From NCBI GenBank assembly GCA_036267255.1, contig DATAWK010000041.1, positions 372,001-436,000 on the forward strand: a stretch of 64,000 bases of DNA. Reading direction: 5' to 3'. This DNA is from DATAWK01 sp036267255 (GTDB lineage: Bacteria; Acidobacteriota; Terriglobia; Terriglobales; Acidobacteriaceae). Below the pieces are notes generated by a model. The model did no database searches and was not told the origin of the DNA. It was given only the letters and a program-made list of their open reading frames with translations. The position numbers were made by a program, and so were the translations under genes. Below, piece by piece: positions 43,589 through 52,993 of this stretch (positions within the stretch are counted from its first letter, which is position 1; every line of letters begins with the position of its first letter).

Positions 43589-46500
43589 TCAGAAGATAAA
43601 CTTTGCACCGAGTTGGATTTCGCGCGAGGTATTGGCTGTACCGTCGATGGTGCCGAAAGCCGTTCCGTTATTGATGTTCGTATTGGGAGTACCGAAAACA
43701 GGGTTGTTCAATAAATTGAACGCCTCCGCGCGGAATTCAAATTGCCGACCCTCCCCGATCGGGAATTGCTTGAAAAGCGACGAATCTAATTCCCAGTAAG
43801 GGGCGGATCGGAGCGAGTTGCGCCCTGTTGTGCCATAGGTGTATCCCGCTGGAACCTTATAGGCGGCAGTATTGAACCACTCCGCAGGGGTCCGTTTTGA
43901 AAGATGCGGATTCCCCACTATATCCAAAGTTTCGTATGTCGCACCATTTCCGGTGTTGGCGATGTCGCTGCTAGTAACTGGCATGAAAGGCAGCCCGGAG
44001 TAGGCCTGAAAGATATTATTTTCCTGCCAATTGCCCAAAATATAATTCAGTACTCTATTTCCGGTGGAGAATCTTTTTCCGGTGCCCACAGGTATTTGGT
44101 AGAGCGTGTTCACTGAGAAAATGTTTGTCAGATCTGTCCCTGCTACTGAGCGGCTTCCATAAGCAGCCGGATTGTAGGGGTCCTGAGCGACGCTACCCTC
44201 TACACCAAACCAGCCATCGTCACCCACGTTGATTGACTTTGACCATGTATAAGCAACCGAATAAGACAAACCATTGGTATATCGTTTATTCAGTGAAAAC
44301 TGAAAGGCATTGTAGTTCGCAGAACCAACACTGCGATCGTAAAATGTCGGCGCAATGTATGGATACATGGCACGTGCCTGTGGATCTCCAGGGCCTGGCG
44401 TGAGAGCGGTATTGTAGTAACCACCGACATTTGCGCGCCGCGTGACCGAGCCGACGTAATTTGCCGTCATCGTTGTAGATGGATTGACCATCTGTTGCAC
44501 ACCGAAGTTCCATTGTTCGGAGTAGGAATTCTTGATGTGCGGATCATAGAACCAAGACACCTGATTGAAGGGTGTAGGAGCTGGGAAAAGACTGCTCGTA
44601 CTGTTTCCGAATGGATCCTGGGTTTTGTATGTCGGCACTGCCGAGGTTGTACTCGGCTGATTCAAGTTATTGGCGATCTGCTGCCCAATGTCCGGCCAGG
44701 TACCTTCAATGTTCTGTGCCATCTGTGTGACAGCCGCCCAGTTGTCATACACGATTCCGAAAGCCCCTCGAACGACTGTTTTTTCCGTAGCCCGATAGGC
44801 AAATCCAAATCGCGGTCCAAGGTTCGTGTAGGTGTTGTGCGCGATTTTTCCGTTCGGAGACACAACCACGTGAGCTGGCAACGAGCCATCGCCTGGAATA
44901 CATGGTGCGTGACCACGCGCACTACAGGAAGGAGGAAGTATTTGCACAATATATGTCCCGTTGGAGAAATCCACGTCGCCGGCTTCCGGCCCTCCTTGCT
45001 GGCCAATAGTGGCATTCGTTCCATAGGGAGGAATGAACGTGAGGTCATAACGCAAGCCAATGTTGAGCGTTAATTTTGGAGTGGCTCTCCAGGAATCCTG
45101 AACGAATGCGCTGAGCACTCCACCCGGACGGAGTGTCTCATTTACATTGCGGCGATTGGCGCCGCCTGGAACATTGAGGATGAAGGACGCAATCGGATCA
45201 CCTGAATTGACGGTGTCAAGAGGATTGGTATCCCCAGTATTTTGCGCCGCATACGAAAGCGAAGCATACGAGATAGGACTGGCAAATCCAGCAGTGATGT
45301 AGCCGCCACCCATATGTACTTCGTGATTTCCCACTGTCTTGGTCAGGCTGCCACTGTATTGATAACTGTCTGTAGATTTCGGTTCGTTTTGGATCGATTC
45401 TCCACCGTTGGCATAGCCGCTAATTCCCGGCGAGGGAAGAAGATCTCCTCCACTGGACGCAGTGAAGTTGCCGGCAAAAGCTGTAGCGAAGCCTACCTGG
45501 TTAAAGATACCGGCGGTGGATTTCGCAAAAAGCGTAGTGGAGTTATCCCCCAAAATCGTATGTCCAAATTGCAATTGGAGAACCAGGCTGGGATTAAACA
45601 CATGTACATAGCTACCACCCCAGTTACTGGCCGGAGTTTCGGTTGTAGTTGGCAATCCAGGAAGTCCGCCGGATGCAGTAGCCGTACTACGAATTAAACT
45701 GTAACGAAACCATGCTGAGTCGTTCGCTCCAATTTTTTGGTCTATCCGAATGTTCCACTCATTTTGATTCTGGGTAGTGGGTGTAGTATCCAGCGCATTA
45801 TCGCCGGAGCTATCAAATACCGGACCGGCTGCAGGAAACACGAACTTGGCATAGGCAACTATGGTCGGGTCGATGCCGGTGGTAATTATGTTTCCGGGAT
45901 AGGGATCGCGGATGTACTGTCCCGGATGTGCAGGGTCAGGACGAGTTGTAAATGGGTTATAAATCTGTGTCGGCCAGTCGCTCTCATTTCCGGCAAGCTG
46001 CGCAGCTGTCGGCACTTTCAAAGGCGTATTGCTGGTTTGCGAGTAGCGAAAGCCCTGATAGGCGCCGAAAAAGAAGGTTTTATTCCTTCCGTTGTAGAGC
46101 TTTGGAATCCAGACTGGACCACCGATGGCTCCGCCAAACTGATTTTGATGATAAGGTGTCTTGGCCACATCCGTCGGCAAAAAATACGTGCGGGCATCGA
46201 ATATCTGGTCTCGATCAAATGTCCACGCTGAGCCATGAAACTCATTGGTTCCAGACTTGGTGACCACGTTGACCACACCACCAAGGACTGAGCCGAATTC
46301 TGCGCTATCCGTATGAGAGACGACTTTGAATTCCTGAATCGCGTCAATAATTGGCGGAACCGCATACGTGCTGAGCAGGCTTCCGTAGTCGATCAGACCA
46401 TCCATCAGGAAGAAATCGCTGCGGCTAGTCTGTCCATTGACGGTGGGAATGGAGAAAGACGAATTTGCAGCCGCCGGTAGAACGTTAAATGAACCTACGA

Positions 46501-47059
46501 TGCCATGGTTATTATTTTGTCCGGTGCTCACAGGAGCTACTCCCGGAGTCAACGCCAGCAGTTGCGTGAAATTGCGACCATTCAACGGAAGATCATTCAC
46601 TTGCTGCGTTCCAATCACAGTGCCAAGATTGGCGCTGGACGTCTCCAGTTGCGGTGCGGCCCCTTGTACAGTTACCACGGAAGTCTGGGTGCCCAGTGTA
46701 AGGGAGAAATCGATGCTTGCAGCCTGACCAACGGTAAGAGTAAACGTGGGAACCTGGGTTGATTTAAAGCCGGTCGCTGTCGCTTCGAGCGTATATCTGC
46801 CCGGTGTAATACTTAAAAATGTGTATGCTCCTGAGCCGTTCGATACTGTGGTGTTCTCCACCGACGTATCAACATTGCGCAGCACAACAGTTGCATTCGC
46901 AACGATGGCGCCTTTAGGGTCTCTGACTACCCCTTTGAGCGAAGCAGTTGACACTTGAGCAAAACTACAACTAGACAACAACAGAAAGAGGCCGGCCAGC
47001 AAACTAGCTAGACATAAACCACCCTGCAATCTTTCTTTCAGCCCCACGTAATTTTTCAT
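43589..47059 (-). CDS. TonB-dependent outer-membrane receptor (receptor 3)
   Basis: SusC/Oar-like transporter of 1156 residues. A signal peptide (about 1-34, ending SFAQ) leads to a carboxypeptidase-regulatory-like domain (LKGVVRDPKGAIVANATV), a plug (VLGGVVNVVTKSGTNEFHG in parts) and a large barrel ending in the terminal Phe of LGAKFIF. ATG 47059 is fixed by AGAGAGG just upstream; the longer frame to 47155 is rejected. It heads the minus-strand block with three GH29 fucosidases and a FucD paralogue, so fucosylated oligosaccharides are the likely cargo. No SusD is present. Confidence 0.94.
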   Translation of the reverse strand: MKNYVGLKERLQGGLCLASLLAGLFLLLSSCSFAQVSTASLKGVVRDPKGAIVANATVVLRNVDTSVENTTVSNGSGAYTFLSITPGRYTLEATATGFKSTQVPTFTLTVGQAASIDFSLTLGTQTSVVTVQGAAPQLETSSANLGTVIGTQQVNDLPLNGRNFTQLLALTPGVAPVSTGQNNNHGIVGSFNVLPAAANSSFSIPTVNGQTSRSDFFLMDGLIDYGSLLSTYAVPPIIDAIQEFKVVSHTDSAEFGSVLGGVVNVVTKSGTNEFHGSAWTFDRDQIFDARTYFLPTDVAKTPYHQNQFGGAIGGPVWIPKLYNGRNKTFFFGAYQGFRYSQTSNTPLKVPTAAQLAGNESDWPTQIYNPFTTRPDPAHPGQYIRDPYPGNIITTGIDPTIVAYAKFVFPAAGPVFDSSGDNALDTTPTTQNQNEWNIRIDQKIGANDSAWFRYSLIRSTATASGGLPGLPTTTETPASNWGGSYVHVFNPSLVLQLQFGHTILGDNSTTLFAKSTAGIFNQVGFATAFAGNFTASSGGDLLPSPGISGYANGGESIQNEPKSTDSYQYSGSLTKTVGNHEVHMGGGYITAGFASPISYASLSYAAQNTGDTNPLDTVNSGDPIASFILNVPGGANRRNVNETLRPGGVLSAFVQDSWRATPKLTLNIGLRYDLTFIPPYGTNATIGQQGGPEAGDVDFSNGTYIVQILPPSCSARGHAPCIPGDGSLPAHVVVSPNGKIAHNTYTNLGPRFGFAYRATEKTVVRGAFGIVYDNWAAVTQMAQNIEGTWPDIGQQIANNLNQPSTTSAVPTYKTQDPFGNSTSSLFPAPTPFNQVSWFYDPHIKNSYSEQWNFGVQQMVNPSTTMTANYVGSVTRRANVGGYYNTALTPGPGDPQARAMYPYIAPTFYDRSVGSANYNAFQFSLNKRYTNGLSYSVAYTWSKSINVGDDGWFGVEGSVAQDPYNPAAYGSRSVAGTDLTNIFSVNTLYQIPVGTGKRFSTGNRVLNYILGNWQENNIFQAYSGLPFMPVTSSDIANTGNGATYETLDIVGNPHLSKRTPAEWFNTAAYKVPAGYTYGTTGRNSLRSAPYWELDSSLFKQFPIGEGRQFEFRAEAFNLLNNPVFGTPNTNINNGTAFGTIDGTANTSREIQLGAKFIF

Positions 47060-47218
47060 ATGACCTCTCTTTGTCTTTTCAATAAATACAAGCCATTCTG
47101 CATTTGCATATCTTTGGGAGTTAACAATCTCTCCTCGCTTGACGTGCAGAAACATCCAACTGGCTTGCCGACTCTGTTTTCTAGCCTTCGTTACAAAACA
47201 TGCTGTGTTTTACAGATC

Positions 47219-47238
47219 AAAGAATATGTTTATTCTTT
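47219..47238. promoter_or_regulatory. 8-bp inverted repeat just downstream of the receptor 3 promoter, candidate operator
   Basis: AAAGAATA, TGTT, TATTCTTT: a perfect palindrome placed about 5-24 bases after the predicted transcription start, a usual repressor position. Confidence 0.45.
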
Positions 47239-47249
47239 AAACGATGTGG

Positions 47250-47279
47250 AAGGTACACGATGCAAAAAACGATTGTCAA
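47250..47279 (-). promoter_or_regulatory. Candidate promoter of TonB receptor 3 and the fucosidase block
   Basis: Minus strand: TTGACA (47274-47279), 18-bp spacer, TACCTT (47250-47255). The -10 is weak but keeps the TAnnnT positions. Confidence 0.4.
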
Positions 47280-47596
47280 TATATTTTTTGGGGCGACGGA
47301 CCAAGCGCAATTCTTTGGCAATCCATATCAGCAGATTGCCCCCTTATCCGCTGCAATATGGCCCGCATCCATGGCACGATCGTGAGCGAAACTACGTTAA
47401 GGCACCATGGTAAACAAGCGCCGACGTATCTTGAGCATTCCTGCTTAATGGAAAGAATTGATTGAAATTAGCTGAATTTGCGAAAACACAGAGAGGTGTC
47501 GGCGTTCGTTTGGCACGCAGTTGGCTATTCGCATTTTGTCTGCATTACAGTTTTTTTCTAGACCACTGCATGCAATAGCTCGCTAGACCACTATTT

Positions 47597-49609
47597 CTAC
47601 TCAAATTTCAATATCTGAAGCGCTTTTTTAACATCTTCATCTCCGGGAGACAGTTTCTGAGCCTCGAGGAGTTCGCTGCGGCCATTCTTTAGGTCTCCGG
47701 AGCGGCAATAGATGAGACCAAGATCCTTGTGAAGCAGCGGCAACACGGTACAATTTCCGCAAACTTGAAGTGCTTCTTTAAGTTGTGAGATAGCTTGCGG
47801 CCAATCATGGGCACTGGCGGATGCCAAAGCGAAATTTCCCAGTGTCTGCGCCCGATCCATGATGTGCTGCTGCGCCTGCAGGCTTTCAAATCGAGCCTGA
47901 TACTGTTTCGCTTCTGCAGGATCGGATTTGATCAGAAGCCGGGCAAGGTTGTAGAGGGCCTGACTGTACTCCGGCTGAATTTCGATTGCCTTGCGCCATT
48001 GAGCACTAGCTCCAGAGTCATCTCCCCTATGCAGCAATTCCTGCCCCAACATGTAGTGCGTATCGGCGTTGTCTGGATTCAGCGCCACTGCCTTCTCAAA
48101 AGACTGTATCGACGAGTCTGTATTTCCTGTCTGCTTTGCAATCAAACCAAGGAGATACCAGGCGTCGGCAAGGTTGGGATCAAGGCGTACAGCCGTCTCC
48201 AATTCCGGCTTCGCCATCTCATTGCGTTGCAGATCCAGCAGAACTCTTCCTTTGTTATAGTGTGCGGGGCCGCTGGCAGGATCTAAACGCACAGCTTCAG
48301 AAAATTCCGCGAGCGCGCCGTTCAGGTCAAACTGATCGGCCAATGCAATGCCGAGATTCAAATGCGCTTCTGGTGATTTTGGATCGAGTGCAATTACTTT
48401 GCGAAAATACCCTATCGCTTCTTTTTTCTGGTTCAAACGAGCCAAAACCATTGCATATGCCGTGAGTGCGGCCGTATTTTCAGGTTTGAGTTGCACGGCG
48501 TTGCGTAGTGTCTGCTCTGCTTCAGGAAAGCGCGATTCTCTAGCCAGAATTAAGCCCAGATTTACAAAAGCCTGGCCGTACTTCGGATTATTTCCCGTGG
48601 CCTCGCGGAATAATTGCTCCGCTTCCTGATTCCTGCCAAGTTGGCCGTACAACACGCCTAAATTGTTCTGGGCCTCGGCATATTGCGGATTCAGGGAAAT
48701 CGCGGCTTTAAACTGATTTTCAGCTTCAGCAGTTTGACCTGCCTGCAGATATAGCAAACCGAGTTGATTATGGGCCGGAGCGAATTTGGCATCCAGCGCA
48801 ATGGACTTTTTGAGAGCTTCGCGCTCCGCTTGGTAATCGCGCTGGCGGTCAAGGGCCAGCGCCCGATCGTAGTACGTGTGAGGATTATTTGGGTCTGCAA
48901 CACCTTCCTTTACATTTCCCTCATTTTTCCCCTGTAACAACTTCAATTCTTCCTGAGCCTGAGCATTGGCTGGGTTCGCCTTCACGATTGCGGACAAAAT
49001 CTGAACTGCCGGGTCAGCATTGCCATTCCTAGCGTAGGCAACCGCCAGATTCAACTGCAGTCCTTCCTCTGGAGGCGCATTCTTCAAATAACGAATTGCA
49101 GCGGGATATCTTTTCTCTGCAATCAGAGCCTTTGTGATTCCATCCAGCGCAGGAATCGACTTCGGATCAGTTTTGAGAACAATTTGGAATTCATTGATCG
49201 CTGCCTGGGGCCGTTGTAACTGACTCAGCGCCAAACCCAATCCCAAATGAATCTGTGGCGTTCCCGGCTTCAATCTGGATGCGGTCTGCATTTCATGAAG
49301 CGCTCGCTCAGGGTCCCCATTCGAAAGCAGCGCAATCGCGAGATTGTAATGTCCTCGCCATACATCTGGATTCAGCTGAATCGCAGATTCAAATGCCGCA
49401 ATGGCACAGGAAAATTGCCTCTGTCTTCCAAAGTATGCTCCTAGCGCATCATAACCATCGGCTGAAGGATGCGACGCCAGAACACTTTCCAACTCAGCTG
49501 GTCCCTTGCAGTTGGCAGCGTTCTGCGCGAACAGAGTCCATGAGGACAACAGTATCGCTGAAAAAAATAGCGCTGCCCTACATTGCAATTTACAGCCAAT
49601 ACGACGCAT
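47597..49609 (-). CDS. Exported tetratricopeptide-repeat protein
   Basis: A 670-residue protein with a signal helix at about 12-28 (ALFFSAILLSSWTLFAQ) followed almost entirely by 34-residue TPR units. Examples are the PDVWRGHYNLAIALLSNGD, PQYAEAQNNLGVLYGQLGRN and PDNADTHYMLGQELLHRGD helices; at least a dozen units are visible. Such arrays are protein-binding scaffolds, here likely periplasmic. ATG 49609 has GAGG five bases upstream and gives the signal; the frame to 49711 is rejected. It follows the seven-haem TPR cytochrome on the same strand after a 486-bp gap, and the two may work together. I see no direct sugar link. Confidence 0.9.
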   Translation of the reverse strand: MRRIGCKLQCRAALFFSAILLSSWTLFAQNAANCKGPAELESVLASHPSADGYDALGAYFGRQRQFSCAIAAFESAIQLNPDVWRGHYNLAIALLSNGDPERALHEMQTASRLKPGTPQIHLGLGLALSQLQRPQAAINEFQIVLKTDPKSIPALDGITKALIAEKRYPAAIRYLKNAPPEEGLQLNLAVAYARNGNADPAVQILSAIVKANPANAQAQEELKLLQGKNEGNVKEGVADPNNPHTYYDRALALDRQRDYQAEREALKKSIALDAKFAPAHNQLGLLYLQAGQTAEAENQFKAAISLNPQYAEAQNNLGVLYGQLGRNQEAEQLFREATGNNPKYGQAFVNLGLILARESRFPEAEQTLRNAVQLKPENTAALTAYAMVLARLNQKKEAIGYFRKVIALDPKSPEAHLNLGIALADQFDLNGALAEFSEAVRLDPASGPAHYNKGRVLLDLQRNEMAKPELETAVRLDPNLADAWYLLGLIAKQTGNTDSSIQSFEKAVALNPDNADTHYMLGQELLHRGDDSGASAQWRKAIEIQPEYSQALYNLARLLIKSDPAEAKQYQARFESLQAQQHIMDRAQTLGNFALASASAHDWPQAISQLKEALQVCGNCTVLPLLHKDLGLIYCRSGDLKNGRSELLEAQKLSPGDEDVKKALQILKFE

Positions 49610-50095
49610 CAACCCCTCAAATCTGCATAAGAAGCGCCGTTGCGATTCGAGTAACAACGCAGATTTTACCTTCTCAGCCTTGGGCGAGAGGGGCTGCATG
49701 CGACATCTCATGGAATCTTATCCGGTGCTTTCTCTTATTGAATTTGTATAATACGGCCACGAGCAAGCATCGGCAATCGTACATCGCATGCCTGCTGTCC
49801 GTGTGCGTCTTGACCAGACTATGCACTTCCTCATAGATCAAAAGCCTGCAAATGATCGGCGCGACCTTTTGCTTTAAGTTTGTGCATGCCCAATTATGTC
49901 CCTAGCGAAGCAATAGCATTCTTCCGATCGGATCATGTTGTTGCGCAGAACCTTCATCTTGCGGTTTTCGAATTATCGATCCATTTGCACCGTGAAGAAT
50001 TTACCGGAACGGTCGCAAATAGGAATTGTTCTTACTCGCTCCGTTTTAGAAGCCGGCCCTTGAAGTAAAAGCGAAATCGCGCAGTTTACAACCGA
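49610..50095. other. Intergenic region, 486 bp
   Basis: No supported gene. A TATAAT hexamer at 49747-49752 on the plus strand lacks a -35 partner and a downstream gene. A 62-codon plus-strand frame at 49880-50068 has no ribosome site or family signal. Confidence 0.5.
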
Positions 50096-51919
50096 TCATT
50101 TCGCAGGAGTTCCCGCATTGGAGAGAGCCAGCATATGTCGCATAAAGGAATCCTGCGGAAACACCTGCAAGTAGTGCTCCAGTGCGGCATGGGCATTCGC
50201 ATATTGTTTGAGAGCGATGAAACGGACCACAAGCGTTTTCTGCAGGACAGGATTGAATGGGTCCTGATCAATGGCATTTTGCAGTTGCACAAGCGCTTCC
50301 TGCGTTTGGCCCAGTTTCTCGAGTGCCTCGGAAAGGTCTGCAAAGACCGTTGCCTGCGGCGGCCCAAGCTGCAAAGCACGTTGGAGATGATCAGCGGCTT
50401 CCTGGAATTTGCCGCTGTTCAAATCTCCGTGCCCTAACGCGGCTTGCACCAATGCATTGTCTGGCTCCGTTTGGCTCAGCTGATTCAACACTTTCAAATA
50501 TGGCGTAACGTATTCCGGCTTACTGGCTGCCAGTTCTCCATATGCTTGCAACAAGGTCAGGAGCGGAGGCGGGATATCTTTCTTTCCCGGAGCAGGATCG
50601 AGATTGATCAGGTCAGGCAATGCCGGTGTGGTCTGTTGAAAAGTAATGTCAGGGAAAGGCTCCCCTGGCCGGGCGAGAATGCGATGGTTCGTAATGCTCG
50701 AGTGCGAGATGAGCCGCACATCGCGCTTCGGCATATGACAGCTGATGCAGTTGTCGGGTGGACTGCTGTGTTGGCGCAACTCCGGCGACAATGTGCAGCT
50801 ATGACTCGTATGGCAGGTGAGGCATTTTTTGTTGAAGTAGGCGGGTGCTTCCTGGCTCGAGGGTTCAAAGTGCGGATCGTGGCAGGTTATGCAGCGCAAG
50901 CGACCGGCACTCGCCCGATAACACTTGCTCAAAATCATCGAGTAATAATGTTGTGTATGGTCCTCATCTGGAGGAGACTCGCGCGTGGGTGGAACCATCA
51001 AAATCGACAGTGTATCGTCGAGGGGCTTTCCAGGGCGAAAGTCCTGATAATTCTTGCCGGGTTTCAGAACTCGTACATCTCCGGTTTGATGACAGGACAT
51101 GCAGATATTGTTCGCCAGGTACGAAGTAAGATTGGCTGGATTCACAATGGAAAGATCCTTGCTTTTGCGCCCCGTGGCGCTTTCCATTGCCTGTATGTGG
51201 GCGGCTCCCGGGCCATGACAATTCTCACAGCCGATGGCCGTCTCAGAAAATGGGACGTTGTCAAAGCGCCCATTGGTTGCTGAAATCGGCCTTGGCCGTC
51301 CGCTATGACAAAAAATGCATCCGGCCAAAATGGGACGATTGAAACCAACATCTAAGAACTCGTACCCCGGCGAAGGCCCCCAGGTCATCGGCTTCGAATA
51401 GAAGGATAAGGGAGCTTGAAAAAGATACTTGTCCTGCTGAAGGATAGCTCCGAATCCGTTTGCTCCCGATCCTATGATCCATTGCATTTGGTGCGTATCG
51501 CGGAAGATATCCTTTCCCGCAGCGTCCGTTTCGAATTCACTTTGATACAGTTTTCCATTCTGAGCATAGACCTCAAAATGCCGATTCAACCTCTGATCGT
51601 AGTACGCAGCCGGCACATGAAGATTTTGCAAAGAAGAAGACGCGACAGGAGACATCGAACGACCCATATCGGTTTGTTTAAACCGGTTGTAAATCTCCTG
51701 GTGACATGAAGCACACGCTTCGGAACCCACATATCCAGCCTTCGATCCCGTGACGGGAATCGAGAGTGTGTGTGCCTTTGCTTGACTGGCATGGGCTGAG
51801 TTTCCGTGTATTTGTGAAAATACGGTCTGCGCAAGTGCAATCGCTGCCAGTATCCAAAGTCCAAGATGGACAAGGGATTTCGCGGGTTGTATGGAAGAGC
51901 AGGTCAGGCGTAACCCCAT
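50096..51919 (-). CDS. Exported multihaem cytochrome c with C-terminal TPR repeats
   Basis: A 607-residue protein with a signal helix (about 17-36) and seven CXXCH haem c sites at residues 69-73, 201-205, 231-235, 273-277, 343-347, 366-370 and 391-395. The haem part resembles the cytochrome c554/NrfB-like fold class. From about residue 450 it changes to TPR units (NALVQAALGHGDLNSGKF, ATVFADLSEALEKLGQTQ). It is probably periplasmic and could carry electrons or act as an oxidoreductase. It is upstream of the TPR protein gene on the same strand. I know of similar cytochrome-TPR fusions in acidobacteria and planctomycetes but no assigned function. Confidence 0.92.
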   Translation of the reverse strand: MGLRLTCSSIQPAKSLVHLGLWILAAIALAQTVFSQIHGNSAHASQAKAHTLSIPVTGSKAGYVGSEACASCHQEIYNRFKQTDMGRSMSPVASSSLQNLHVPAAYYDQRLNRHFEVYAQNGKLYQSEFETDAAGKDIFRDTHQMQWIIGSGANGFGAILQQDKYLFQAPLSFYSKPMTWGPSPGYEFLDVGFNRPILAGCIFCHSGRPRPISATNGRFDNVPFSETAIGCENCHGPGAAHIQAMESATGRKSKDLSIVNPANLTSYLANNICMSCHQTGDVRVLKPGKNYQDFRPGKPLDDTLSILMVPPTRESPPDEDHTQHYYSMILSKCYRASAGRLRCITCHDPHFEPSSQEAPAYFNKKCLTCHTSHSCTLSPELRQHSSPPDNCISCHMPKRDVRLISHSSITNHRILARPGEPFPDITFQQTTPALPDLINLDPAPGKKDIPPPLLTLLQAYGELAASKPEYVTPYLKVLNQLSQTEPDNALVQAALGHGDLNSGKFQEAADHLQRALQLGPPQATVFADLSEALEKLGQTQEALVQLQNAIDQDPFNPVLQKTLVVRFIALKQYANAHAALEHYLQVFPQDSFMRHMLALSNAGTPAK

Positions 51920-52106
51920 GTTTACCTATTGATGCTCTCAATGTGAATACGCTTCGGCAACAAAGCGTCTGCAACAAATACGTACACTATACCGCGCAGG
52001 TAAGCCGATGATTGGCATGTAAGACATAGCCACAAAATAACCCAACATGGCAGAGGACCTTGCAGCAAAAATGGCGTCTGCCAACAATGCCTCTATCTCC
52101 GCTTAT

Positions 52107-52784
52107 TTACAGCAGCTTTTCAATTTCTGCAGCGACCTGCTTGCCCTGGATGCTGCTGGCCTCTTTATTCGGGTGAACGTTGTTCGAATACATATCCGGA
52201 TGTTGCAGAATGATTCCGTGCTGATCATCGATTGGGATATGCTGCTGCTTTACAATTGATGCGGCGATCGCATTGCGCGCGTTGATGCGGGCATTGCTGG
52301 TCCATGCGGAATCGTCCTTCTTCACTGGGGTTGTGTTAGCCCAAATGAGCTTTGCTCTCGGCGCACCCTTACGCAAAGCCCGGATAAATCCTGGGAAGGC
52401 TGCCTTGTATTCGGCCTCTGTGTAGCCCCAACCATGCATTCCATTGTTGAAATGCACCACGCGAAAATGTTTGCCTTCCAGAGCAAAAAATTCTTTGAGC
52501 TGTTCCGGCAATCGCGGATCGCCCACAGAGATGGAGGAAGAAAACAGATAGACATTCGCTTTCCCCGCAAGATCCTTCGTAACATCCGGATAGTAATTAC
52601 GGGTGATGGAGTCCCCAACCAACAAAACGTTGGGCAGTTGCGGCTGAGGATTATCCGGACGCACTTCCCAGGTCCATTCGATCTGTTCCGAGATCATTTT
52701 TTTGCCTTGCCCACATAACAACTGTGTTGACAGCGGCATGGCAACAGCGCAAAGCAAAAGGATGCGTGCTGAAATTCTCAACAT
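52107..52784 (-). CDS. Exported SGNH/GDSL-family hydrolase
   Basis: Esterase-type hydrolase of 225 residues with a signal peptide (about 1-25). Catalytic serine is Ser59 in LLVGDSITRN. The oxyanion block HFNNGMHGWG carries an Asn near 113, and the catalytic His lies in NNVHPN near the C-terminus. ATG 52784 has AAGGA upstream; the frame to 52895 is rejected. SGNH enzymes next to glycoside hydrolases often deacetylate sugars. It diverges from the fuc operon (210-bp shared region), so removing acetyl esters from fucosylated glycans is possible but not shown. Confidence 0.87.
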   Translation of the reverse strand: MLRISARILLLCAVAMPLSTQLLCGQGKKMISEQIEWTWEVRPDNPQPQLPNVLLVGDSITRNYYPDVTKDLAGKANVYLFSSSISVGDPRLPEQLKEFFALEGKHFRVVHFNNGMHGWGYTEAEYKAAFPGFIRALRKGAPRAKLIWANTTPVKKDDSAWTSNARINARNAIAASIVKQQHIPIDDQHGIILQHPDMYSNNVHPNKEASSIQGKQVAAEIEKLL

Positions 52785-52932
52785 ACTATCTGTTTCCTTC
52801 CTGCAGCAATCAACCCCACGGCTGCTGCACAAGCGTTGATTAATCATTCTTTCTTTTTCAATTCTGGACGAGCGCAAAAAAGAACGCCCTGACACGATTC
52901 TCTATACGCCGTTTTACGCCTCATTCATTTTA

Positions 52933-52962
52933 TTGACAAACTTGATGTTTTAAGAATAGAAA
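52933..52962 (+). promoter_or_regulatory. Candidate promoter of the fuc operon
   Basis: TTGACA (52933-52938), 18-bp spacer, TAGAAA (52957-52962). Predicted start near 52969 leaves a leader of about 25 bases before the ATG at 52994 and argues against the TTG at 52964. Confidence 0.5.
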
Positions 52963-52993
52963 GTTGTTTGAGCACGAAACATCGCCCACAGTT

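Larger units (their letters stand above)
47060..47596. other. Intergenic region between TonB receptor 3 and the TPR protein, 537 bp
   Basis: Holds the probable receptor promoter (47250-47279) and an inverted repeat (47219-47238). The rest, toward 47596, is AT-rich and I see no gene in it; short frames there lack ribosome sites. Confidence 0.6.

Noticed and set aside
15888..47059. Expectation of SusD-like lipoproteins beside the three TonB receptors
   Set aside because: No SusD-like or lipobox protein is present next to any of them, so I do not call Bacteroidetes-type PULs.
49880..50068. Short plus-strand frame in an intergenic gap
   Set aside because: No ribosome site, no promoter and no hydrophobic or family pattern.
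50444..51283. Plus-strand frame of 279 codons
   Set aside because: Antisense to the seven-haem cytochrome; the CXXCH motifs exist only on the minus strand.
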